From Angiostrongylus vasorum (taxonomy: Eukaryota > Nematoda > Chromadorea > Rhabditida > Metastrongylidae), in the NCBI GenBank assembly GCA_018806985.1, contig JADANN010000415.1, positions 62,001-126,000 on the forward strand: 64,000 nt of DNA, read 5' to 3'. Below, piece after piece: positions 55,770 to 64,000 of the stretch; positions within the stretch are counted from its first letter, which is position 1; the number at the start of each line of letters is the position of its first letter. The notes under the pieces are model-generated. The model saw only the letters and a list, made by a program, of their open reading frames with translations, made no database searches and had not been told where the DNA came from. The translations under genes and the position numbers were made by a program.

Positions 55770-57146
55770 ACCATACATTCTTTAAATCGTTATTGGAAAA
55801 CTTAACGTTAGGATTCAAGCTAGAAGAACGTCTGAGGAAAGACGCATTAGGAGAAGTGGGTAAGAATGGAACAAGGACAGAGGGCGGTTGTCTGAGTTTG
55901 TCATGACGGCAAAAACCATCTAAAGTAACTAGTAAATAAGACCATAACTTACGATTCCAAAAACTCCATCCTGAACGCTGAACGTGGGAATTTCTCAATG
56001 GAGGGTGCTATAACGGGAAAGACCATGTCATAGTAAATCGAAGGCTTTTCCTAACCGCTTTCGCTGTTGTCCCTAATTCTACATAAGATCAGACCATCGC
56101 CTCTTTCGTGCAAGATTTTATTCCTCACGGAAAGGAGAAAAAAGCCGCCAAATTTAAAAAAAAGATGTCCCAGAGCCACCATAAACTGGGACTTATTTAA
56201 TTTATTAGTCGGCTGTTGGGAAGATGCCGTTGTCGATAACATCGACGAGGAATACGATCGACTCATTCAGCATCTTCACGTTAGAGCTGTGAGAGCTGAG
56301 AGTTTGAAAGTCACCCGAGTGACATCTGTCTCCAGAAACACTGGAGCTAATACGCCAGCGTGGAATCGCACCAGCTGCAGGCAACCGCGAACTAACGTCC
56401 GAACTTGGAAAACAATGCAGACAGGCAATAAAAGAAGGTCTTAAAGAGAGAAGAGCACCAGTAATGGTCGAAGCTGAGAAGCTGGAAAACATTCGCAAGG
56501 CCCATAGAAGCTTCGCCAATTACATAACCAGGATGATTACACTTCGATGACCTGACGGAACAGGTACACCTTCCACAAAGGCAATGGAAACTACCGCCCA
56601 CGATTACTACACAGATTTCTTCAAAATTTACGTCCTCCTGCTCTCATATGAAATAAAGGAGGAAGAAAATGTCGTATCATTGGTTCTTCCTTCCTGGATC
56701 AGACATGGTATTTCGTCAGAAAAGAATCGAACCACAGAAGTTCTGAAGAGGATGTGACCTCAACAGCTTTCTTTCGCCAATCCTCATAAATACACTGGCT
56801 CGGCTCTTCACACGGTACCTCTCTGAATGCAAGGCCCTTACTCAGTGGAAGACCAGCAGGACCTTGCTGTTATTCAAGAATGGTGACCTCTACGACAGCT
56901 ACAACTATCGCCCAATCTTGCTTTTTCTCGTCTACAAACTTTCCAGTCGTGTTATGCCAAACAGGATTGACAGAGCACTGGACGAAAGACAGCAATGTGA
57001 GCAAGCACAGACCGCAAGATAACAGGTCCTTCTCGCAAGAGTACAAGTGACTACTCTGTCTCACCTTCACCGAGTCAAAGAAGGCATTTGACTCAGTTGA
57101 GGTAGCAGTAGTAATAGAAGACCTAAACAGCTAAAGAGTTCCTACT

Positions 57147-57421
57147 AAACCTTTTTCTTAATTTACTGCCTATTCTTTTTTGATGGCAAGGTATGTTGCG
57201 AAATATAACTTCAATGATGCTGAGATATTTTCGAAACTCCGGAACGCTATCGATCGCAGCCATCAGCAATCACCCGTCAACTGAGAGACACGGGAAACGA
57301 AGGACCCGCATGGTGTGGTGGTGAATGCGTTATTCCCCGGAAAGGACAATAGCGCGTTCGTTCCCCACTGCAGACAAGAAACTAGCGGTCCGGGATTTTC
57401 CAAATATCTCAGCATCATTGA
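57147..57421. mobile_element. SINE-B foldback inside RTE, 10-bp TSD
   Basis: Bounded by AGTTCCTACT at 57137-57146 and 57422-57431. Short antisense arm (GATGGCAAGGTATGTTGCG), then sense arm (ATGGTGTGGTGGTGAATGCG; CTCAGCATCATTGA). Confidence 0.8.
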
Positions 57422-58325
57422 AGTTCCTACTTAGTATATGAACATTTTGTGGGCTGTGTAAAAATTTCACTACCAAGATATCACCATTCTACAACAACAT
57501 TAACGTACACGTCAAAAAGATGCGTTAGGCGCCAAAATTATTTACCGCTCACCTCGAGAACGTGGGGCGAGCATTGGTATGGTGTAAAATGGGAGTTAAA
57601 TTCGATGGTTGCACCATCTTCGCCTTACTGTTGACATCGTTCTTATATCACAAGCACAGCTCAGGTGGAACAAGTGCTGGAGTGTTTTAAGAAGTTCAGT
57701 GGAAAGACTGGTCTTCGAGTAAAACCCCAAAAAAACGATATTCATGAGGGATGGATTGGTTACGTTCGCCCCACACATCCTCAATGGAACTAGCATCTCC
57801 GTATGCTCCAGTTACGCCGAAATCAATGTAATGAACGAGCTAGCTCCAGAGTTGAGCAGGAGAAAGCGAGCGGCTTTGGGGAGCTTTCAGGAGCACCGAG
57901 TATGCAATGAAGAGAACAAAGAGCATTTGACTCTGTGCCCAACTTTTCGGCTCCACGACTCTTCCTACCTTAAAGTATGCGTCAGAAACCTGGTCGCTGC
58001 GTAAACGAGATGAAAGAACACTCAGCGTTATCGAACGCGCAGTCGAAAGGGCGATGCTAGGGAGTGTCCTGTTTCACATAATTGAGGGAAGGAATTCGAA
58101 AATTCCTCGGGATTTCTGTACTGGTGGAAGCCGCCTAGCTGATTGTTTGAGTTCTTCACGAAAAGCTTTGAAGATGATAGAGAGGTTATGATGTTCAACG
58201 AGTCCCTAGAGCGAGCGGAACCCACTTGACTACTCCTGCATGCGTCAGGGAAATGGAAAATTTACTTGCTCCCGCTCGAGTCGCTCGACGGTTGGTGTGA
58301 GAACAGGTAATACAGGTGATACTGA

Positions 58326-58727
58326 TGTAGTTGTTAACCATAATTTTTCATTGTGTTTCATTTTCCGATGCCGAGCTCATGCCTTTGCACGAGCAGGCAT
58401 TATTTTCCGGATTCCCTCTGCGTATGTGTCTTTTTTACACAGATTTTTGTTATACCATTTGACACACCAAATGTTGGTCTATTTTTCTTACTTCTAACTC
58501 CTTTTTATTGCTGTTTGTTGTCGGTCATGAGTTCCTCATATTTGCGCAGTATTCAAAAGCAACTTTGGACAGACATGGAAAACCAAATCAGGTTCAAAAC
58601 TTCCAATGTTTTTTTTTACCAACTTTCAAATAAAATGACTTACATTTCATTCAAATTATGGCTAACGAGCGCATAATGTCACTGCTGTGTATTTGGCATG
58701 CCGAAAATTTAGGATTGTACCTCTCAG
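58326..58727. other. Non-coding; possible intron
   Basis: T-rich sequence before the candidate exon at 58728. Frames here are hydrophobic and T-driven. Confidence 0.4.
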
Positions 58728-58870
58728 CTGGGTACTCCACCACGGACGTCGACATGCTTCGAAGTGAGGTTCCTCACGACGTTCTAGAACGAGCTGGATT
58801 TCTGTCATCAAATGCCGCCACAGATATCGCTAGCCGACTGCAAGTTTCCTTCGAGAGGCTACTGCCGAAG
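58728..58870 (+). CDS. Candidate host exon, unknown protein
   Basis: Acceptor TGTACCTCTCAG, donor CCGAAG then GTTTGG. The 47-codon open segment has coding-like composition (YSTTDVDMLRSEVPHDVLER; NAATDIASRLQVSFERLLPK). It enters in phase 1 and exits in phase 0. Family not recognised; it may belong to a gene continuing to the right, e.g. to 63470. Confidence 0.4.
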
Positions 58871-59630
58871 GTTTGGTTGCTCGTTCAGATTTACTGATAT
58901 TGGCAGTGACATTACTAGACCATTGATCAGAAGCACGACAAATCTTTTAGTGGTGTCTAGTGAAATGTAATCTTTCAAGCTTGCAACAAATCAATTTTTT
59001 TGTACTGCTACACTATTAAGTTATTTCACTGTATTTGCGATCAAAAGTGATGAACCAGTTGTTCTCTAGCTTAGATACGTCTTCTCTTAAACTACGATAG
59101 TAAAGAAACTTTCGGAAAATCGAATTGTGAAAATCTAGAAATCACTGGTTGACTGGGTGTTGACGTTAATGCTCACCCTCCGTAAGTTTATCATAGTTTA
59201 AGCGGGGTTGTTTAAAATGGATGGAACTATTGAATGAATCAATTCAATGTGGCATTCTGATTGTGTGAGTTCTCGGTGAATTTTTTTGAGTGATCGAAAG
59301 AAGCCGCTGACGACGAGCTATGTCTTATAGTAAACGAGAATGAAACGAGGCCTTAGATTTATCCTTCTCAGTCAATCCGTTTTACTTTCATTTTTTTTAC
59401 TGAGCCTTGCAAAATATTTTTGATTATGAAAAAATACCGAAGTGAGTTCTAAGTTGATAGCTTTCCTTCGCTTCTGCCTTTTATATACTACATTTTCCAG
59501 TCTTATCGCAGCACCATGAGACAGTAAAAACAAACGTAACTAACCATGAACGAAAACGCTTTCAGCATTGTTGCGAACTAAGTCTCCGATTTCAGATGTT
59601 ACAGCTTCTAGAAAAGTTTATCACCGTATG
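58871..59630. other. Non-coding, no feature recognised
   Basis: Unique-looking; would be intron if the candidate exon at 58728 is real. Confidence 0.45.
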
Positions 59631-59644
59631 TAGTAGTGGTTATA

Positions 59645-59931
59645 GGGCGCGTGTGGCGTAGTGGTTGGAAGCGCCACTGCGACACAGACGAGGAATCGAT
59701 CCCCGCGCCCATGGCCCATCAAGCTTTCCATCCCTCCGAGGTCGGCAAATTGGTACCAGACTCGCTTGGGAGGATAGCAGCACTGGCTCGATACATCGGT
59801 AGGCCACCGCGAGTCATTGTAAAGGCCAGATATGCATTCAACCACCTCCAACGATGCTTGATGAAGTCGAATACATGGAGCATCCTTCAGGGGATTGATC
59901 AACGCCGAGAGCTTTATCCTTTTATTTTATT
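59645..59931 (+). mobile_element. SINE-A, complete reference copy with 14-bp TSD
   Basis: Bounded by TAGTAGTGGTTATA at 59631-59644 and 59932-59945. It is 287 bp. The tRNA-like head begins GGGCGCGTGTGGCGTAGTGG (box A) and has AGGAATCGATCCCCGCGCCC, so the 5' GGGCGCG pairs with the 3' CGCGCCC as an acceptor stem. The unrelated body follows, and the tail ends ACGCCGAGAGCTTTATCC plus T-rich sequence. TSD and structure indicate retroposition by LINE machinery. Confidence 0.92.
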
Positions 59932-59945
59932 TAGTAGTGGTTATA

Positions 59946-60559
59946 AAGTACTGTCGTTCATTGCAGAATCTTCTATGTCGAATTGTTTTGATGCCGGAGA
60001 TGAGTGAACCTGGTTCGGCCTTTGTGAGAGTCGAATGGTTTGCAAGAATGTGGCCCTCAACCATACGAAAACACAATGGCACACCGGAGGTGCAGAAAAG
60101 GTACGTCAAGAAACAAGGCTAGTGACGCTTTAACTGTTCTGCACTTTATTCCGCATGTGGCAAAGTTCCCGATTGAGGCGTGATGTTCGCCATGTTTTCC
60201 AAGATCTTTAATAGTTCAAGATTTTCTATGGTTAACCATTGTTCGACAACATTGCGCATAGTAAGCAAGAGTTGACTTGGTTCAAAAAATTTGTTTAAAG
60301 TTATTTATGATCGTGCGCTACTGGTAATTTTTCGCCAACATATGCCTTCCTATTTGATTGCTAAATCTTGGCAAAACTAAATTCCACTGTACCAGCTGTG
60401 TTCTTGAATTGAAATTCTTTGAAAGCACTAATTGGACAACGACAGTTCTCAGAAGATCTGGACTTGTTATCGAAGAAGTCCAACAATCCGACTTATTCAT
60501 CTCCACCTTTATTTAAAGTGAACTTTTGACAAGGCAAAAAGAAATGAGGCCTTCTGCAT
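59946..60559. other. Non-coding, no feature recognised
   Basis: No repeat family or exon recognised. Confidence 0.45.
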
Positions 60560-60690
60560 TAGTGTATCACTAAGCGATACGTCCTGCACTTGACTTGGCC
60601 TACCGATGTATCAAACCAGTATTCGTACTTTCCCGGACAACTATGGTATTAGTTTGCCGACGAAGAGCGCCTACTGTATATCACTTAGCC
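60560..60690 (-). mobile_element. SINE-A fragment
   Basis: TTGGCCTACCGATGTATCAA and CCCGGACAACTATGGTATT correspond to the middle of the family. Both ends missing. Confidence 0.5.
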
Positions 60691-60706
60691 TAACCTTAAC
60701 AAAGCG

Positions 60707-60972
60707 TAAAAGGATAAAGCGGTCGGCATTGACCAATCCGTAAGGGATGTGTCTTGGGTTTGACTCCATTACGCATCATTAGAGGTGATTGAATGCATGT
60801 GTGGCTTACAAAGTGACTTGCCGTGGCCTACTGACGTATCACGTAAGTGCTCCTATCCTCCCAGAGAAGTCCAGTACCAATTTGCCAATCCGGGAAGAAC
60901 GGTAGGCTTGATGAACCTGGGGCGTGGAATAGGACAAGGTCACGTGTGTACCGCAGGGAATCTTCAACTATT
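60707..60972 (-). mobile_element. SINE-A, diverged
   Basis: Tail complement AAAAGGATAAAGCGGTCGGC; body CATTACGCATCATTAGAGG; head region lost its clear boxes (CACGTGTGTACCGCAGGG). Confidence 0.75.
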
Positions 60973-61299
60973 GCAGGTGCCTTAATCAAGCATAAATGTT
61001 GTCTATAAATATGAAATGATCTTATCTATTAGATTTCTATGTGGGACCATAGAAGTAAAAAATAATATTTTACAGCGACCTTCTGAACCCATTTCAATTT
61101 TATATTTTATTTGACGCGCCTTCACGTCTACTGTGCAGATCGCAGCACTTCTCACATTCATTTCGTTTCTACCCATCCATTGTCCCAAAAAAATCTTCCA
61201 ACTTACATTCAATTCGTCTTCATCTATCCATCATCCACGAAGATCTTCCAGCTTTACGTGTGGCTTCTGTGGCTGCTTGAGGATTTTCATTTTATCTTG
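60973..61299. other. Non-coding, no feature recognised
   Basis: Contains imperfect duplicated blocks (CATCCATTGTCCC and CATCCATCATCCA with CTTCCA) at about 61170-61250. No gene. Confidence 0.4.
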
Positions 61300-61515
61300 A
61301 ATGTCGTAGAATGCTGATGGAGTCGATTCTCCCCGGAGTCCTGAGATAGCCGGGCTGAAGCGTTCTCAATTGGATTTCAGAAAGTGATCTTTCCCCACAT
61401 AAGTCCTGTACCAATTTCCCGACCCTGGAGGGATGTGAGGCTTTGTTGACCCGGAGCGGAATCGAACTAGTACCATGATCGTGATGACGGGCATCACTGC
61501 CACTGTGCAATCCGC
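61300..61515 (-). mobile_element. Repeat D copy with tRNA-like end
   Basis: On minus the right end reads AGCGGATTGCACAGTGGCAG (box A-like) to CTAGTTCGATTCCGC (a good box B), about 55 bp apart. The rest matches SINE-A only weakly (CCCGACCCTGGAGGGATG). It ends about 45 bp upstream of the arginine kinase sequence. Confidence 0.55.
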
Positions 61516-61561
61516 TCTCTTCTGTACTCACTTTGTAATTCCCAATGTCACGTACACGAGC

Positions 61562-62400
61562 ATGTCGGTCTCTCCCGAATTCATCAAGAAAATCGAGGAA
61601 GGCTATGGGAAATTTCATAATGCGGCGGATTATCATTCCTTACTAAAGAAATACCTCACTAAGGGCGTTGTCGATCAACTTAAAGACAAGAAGACGAAGT
61701 TGGGAGCCACACATCTCGACGTCATTCAGTCCGGAGTTGCCAATCTCGACTCTGGTGTTGGTATCTATGCTCCGGATGCCGAAGCGTATACTCTGTTCAA
61801 GCCACTCTTTGATCCTGTGATTCAGGACTACCATAATGGGTTCTCGCCGAGTCAGAAGCAGCCTGCTACTGACCTCGGAGAAGGAAAGACGGCTCAGCTT
61901 GTCGACCTTGAAAAGGTTCATCAATTCTACTCGAATTAGGTGTGGGCGTTCTCTCGCTGATATCCGTTCAATCCTTGTCTTACTGAGGCAAACTATCTCG
62001 AAATGGAAGCCAAAGTGAAGAAAATTTTCGAGACCATAACTGACCCTGAACTACAAGGTACATATTATCCTCTCGATGGTATGACCAAAGAGGTTCAGAA
62101 CCAACTCATCAAAGACCACTTTCTTTTCAAAGAAGGTGACAGATTCCTTCAAGCTGCTAACGCTTGCCGGTACTGGCCCAAAGGTCGTGGTATCTTCCAT
62201 AACAAAAACAAGACGTTCTTAGTTTGGGTCAACGAAGAGGATCATCTTCGCATCATCTCCATGCAAGAAGGTGGAAATGTCGGAAAGGTGTTGGAACGTT
62301 TAATTAAAGGTGTAAAGACGATCCAAGCTCAAGCTCCATTCTCTCTCTACTCATTAGTGCTTCAAAAATGGTCGTGTGCGTTTTATTGTCCTACGTGAAC
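61562..62400 (+). pseudogene. Arginine kinase (phosphagen kinase) copy, intronless, frameshifted, 3'-truncated
   Basis: Starts ATG at 61562 ([18 protein letters not shown]). It shows the N-terminal domain ([30 protein letters not shown]) and, after a disruption, the catalytic domain: [56 protein letters not shown]. Arginine kinase transfers phosphate from ATP to arginine in the cytosol and buffers ATP. Here the first frame stops at 61937-61939. STRIRCGRS continues in another frame at about 61917-61950, and a missing G near 61960 returns to the first frame. A few codons before STRIRCGRS are also deleted. After [11 protein letters not shown] (about 62343) similarity fades; a possible FCPT-like trace (62389) marks the active-site Cys region. 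The C-terminal third is absent. No intron interrupts about 800 bp, which favours a processed pseudogene; a broken gene or assembly errors are alternatives. Confidence 0.88.
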
Positions 62401-62934
62401 ACTGTAGCAGTTTTCTTTCCAGGTTTGTTCACCGTATGCCATCAAGTTGTCCGACTACTTCTCATTAAGCGAATCGCCTCGGTTTCAACTCGTCTTATCC
62501 ACCGTCAAACAGCTCAAAGTTGGTTCATTTCAGTATTTTTTTCAGTATATGTATTTCTCAGTATTTTTGTTTGTGAAAACAAGCCGTTATGAAACAATCA
62601 ATACAACTTTAAACGTCATCATACGCTTTTTGAATATTCAAGCGAAGAACGCTGAGGTTTCTAGATTTTACTCTTTGAAGAATATATCCACCATAGATCA
62701 TCTTAATAGTTCATTATTTTGAAATCAAGGCACAAATTTAACTAGGCAGATTCCTACGAAAACAAAATAACGACTAGGAAATCATTTCATATGAGAAGGA
62801 GCGTTATCGGATGCTTTAAAGGAAAGGTCTTTAAAGTAATTTCTTCATTGAAAAAGGAAGAGCAGTTTCTAAGAAGAAAAATAGGGGACAAGCGATAGCA
62901 GAGGACGACTGGGAACGTTTCAGGAACACTATCC
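62401..62934. other. Non-coding downstream of the arginine kinase copy
   Basis: The kinase C-terminus was searched for by eye in all plus frames and not found. AT-rich. Confidence 0.5.
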
Positions 62935-63210
62935 GTGGGTCCAATTTTAGTATGTGTTCAGGAATGAACAATCCCGCTGACGATTGATTGCTGATAGCAG
63001 CGTTAGGTAGAAAACTAGCTGAGAGAAAGGAAAAGCAAGGACTTCCATGGTGCAGTGTGTAATACACGAGTTCCTGGAAAGGGTAATAGTGGTTCGATCT
63101 GGCTCCAGCCTCCAAGTTTTGCGATGATCTCAGCATCGCTGTGATTGTATTTCACATCATACCCTACCGTGAAAAATTATGATCGGCAGCAAATAAAAGG
63201 TTAACATTTT
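62935..63210 (+). mobile_element. SINE-B, sense copy, diverged
   Basis: CAATCCCGCTGACGATTGATTG, CTAGCTGAGAGAAAGGAAAA, head CCATGGTGCAGTGTGTAATA, box B-like GTGGTTCGATCTGGC, end CTCAGCATCGCTGTGATTGT and GGCAGCAAATAAAAGG. Confidence 0.8.
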
Positions 63211-64000
63211 CCATTGATTCGTTTAATTTATTGGTCTCTTACGAATTTTTTCTTAAATTTGTCCACCCAGCTAAAATGAACGAGAGCAGCCAAACTTTAT
63301 TGGCTGCGGTCTGACATCTTTATGCATTGACCTTTTCTAAGTAGGTCGTACTTTTTAAATGAAAAAAAGGGGCCTACTTTTGTTGCTGGAAGTCTCTTTG
63401 AGTTTGCTTAATTTTCAGTAACGCAAGTATGAACAGTGTCATCACCCCGAGAGATATTATCATTTCCAGGTTCTTGACCACTTGGACGGGCTACCTTCGT
63501 CAGCTCCGGAAGTTAAATACTGTCTCATAGTTTTGCCTTTGTTATTTAATGTATTACTTTTAGTTAACGCTTGGACCGCAAGCTTATTCAGTGCCTTTGT
63601 TGATGTCTGCGTCGTCATTAAATATTCAATATTTCTGGATGATTATCAACTCAAAGGACTAAGAAATCCGCCGCTTTTTGAGTTATTTCAAACTCGACAC
63701 TTCTCTTGTAAAATATTTTCTTTTCGCAGGCTGTAAAATTTTCATTAGTGAGTATCCCGTAGACTGCCGAGCTATTTTTTGCGGTCGATCCAAAGATTTC
63801 ATATTTGGCATGGAAGAAGCTTTGTAGCACTAGCCTTCGAAGTTTTTGAGGACATTAGGCCACCGGTACGATCTATGGATAAATCACGAGATGCCGCAGT
63901 ACACAAAGACAAGTTTTCTACAGCAAGGTATCAATTTGAGACAAAAAATCTGCTGGAAAAAAATGAAGCGAGTCTCATTTATTATACCCAGACTGGGTGT
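63211..64000. other. Mostly non-coding window end
   Basis: Holds only the weak exon candidate at 63470-63511. Confidence 0.4.
63470..63511 (+). CDS. Weak candidate exon, 14 codons
   Basis: A consensus acceptor ATCATTTCCAG at 63459-63469 precedes VLDHLDGLPSSAPE, with a possible donor GGAA then GTTAAA. It starts in phase 0, which fits the end of the candidate exon at 58728-58870. Very short, so low confidence. Confidence 0.22.

Larger units (their letters stand above)
54735..58325 (+). mobile_element. RTE-type LINE, degenerate, with two SINE-B inserts
   Basis: Blocks in order: endonuclease start (TKMTICTYNAS near 54835), DIIGLAETRIG (54930), DTGEELLPGNM (54980), then after the first insert GSDHRL-like and NWDLFNLLVGCWEDAVVD (56190), RT blocks (LARLFTRYLSECK near 56800; YKKGDL-like; LCLTFTESKKAFDSVE near 57055) and, after the second insert, the C-terminal domain (SYLKVCVRNLV near 57970). 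Ends near GTGAGAACAGGTAATACAGG. Many frameshifts. Motif A reads TFTESKKAFDS, so the catalytic Asp is lost. Confidence 0.8.

Noticed and set aside
59645..59715. Possible functional tRNA gene (heads of SINE-A copies)
   Set aside because: The tRNA-like heads are always followed by the same unrelated body and tail and are repeated many times, and the cloverleaf middle is degraded. They are SINE heads, not tRNA genes.
59636..60007. 123-codon plus ORF
   Set aside because: Covers SINE-A 59645-59931; the same pseudo-peptide recurs in other copies, so it is repeat-derived.
1..64000. Bacterial-type operons, ribosome binding sites or defence systems
   Set aside because: Sequence is eukaryotic: introns, LINEs, SINEs and PLEs dominate, so prokaryotic signals were not annotated.

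Overview
The window looks like nuclear genomic DNA of a strongylid (clade V) nematode, most likely a hookworm such as Ancylostoma or Necator. The evidence is the RTE-type LINEs with a nematode-like endonuclease/reverse transcriptase, a nematode-type arginine kinase sequence, small introns of 50-70 bp with AG acceptors, and very dense interspersed repeats. No bacterial operon, rRNA, CRISPR array or genuine tRNA gene was seen. The genus is inferred from family knowledge, not proven.

Host genes are sparse. The best one is a plus-strand gene in seven deduced exons from about 47252 to 54003. It encodes a secreted or surface-type protein with three cysteine-rich GDNF/GAS1 (GFR-alpha-like) domains, a Thr/Pro-rich linker and a cysteine-rich C-terminus. 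Every exon junction in the model agrees in reading phase. Its introns hold five to six repeats. A second recognisable coding sequence, at 61562-62400, is an intronless, frameshifted, 3'-truncated arginine kinase copy. Three further exon-like segments (41593-41752 minus, 58728-58870 plus, 63470-63511 plus) and one unassigned ORF (8665-9021 minus) are weaker.

Most of the window is transposable elements. (1) Penelope-like retroelements (PLEs) with reverse transcriptase plus GIY-YIG endonuclease lie at about 2000-2690, 3430-5795, 16085-18690, 24130-26826, 30968-37785 and 42180-42668. Their ends carry a short motif fitting a minimal hammerhead ribozyme. Several have an inverted copy of their own 3' or RT sequence on the 5' side, making long hairpins. 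The 24130-26826 copy is bounded by 12-bp target-site duplications and has ~400-bp inverted ends. (2) RTE LINE copies lie at 88-805, 32403-35690 (inside a PLE), 44090-44815 and 54735-58325. (3) SINE-A is a tRNA-derived family of about 287 bp (at least 20 copies). (4) SINE-B is a second tRNA-like family that is often palindromic (foldback). (5) Repeat C is about 396 bp with a CAAGTAT-type tail. (6) Repeat D is a minor family with a tRNA-like end. (7) Element E is a 330-430-bp foldback element carrying PLE-like hammerhead motifs.

Nesting gives a relative chronology: repeat C sits inside a SINE-A at 8162-8557; two SINE-B foldbacks sit inside the RTE copy at 54735-58325; an RTE lies between two halves of a PLE at 32403-35690. 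The host gene appears to have kept its splice phases despite these insertions. Boundaries given without a target-site duplication are approximate, read by eye.
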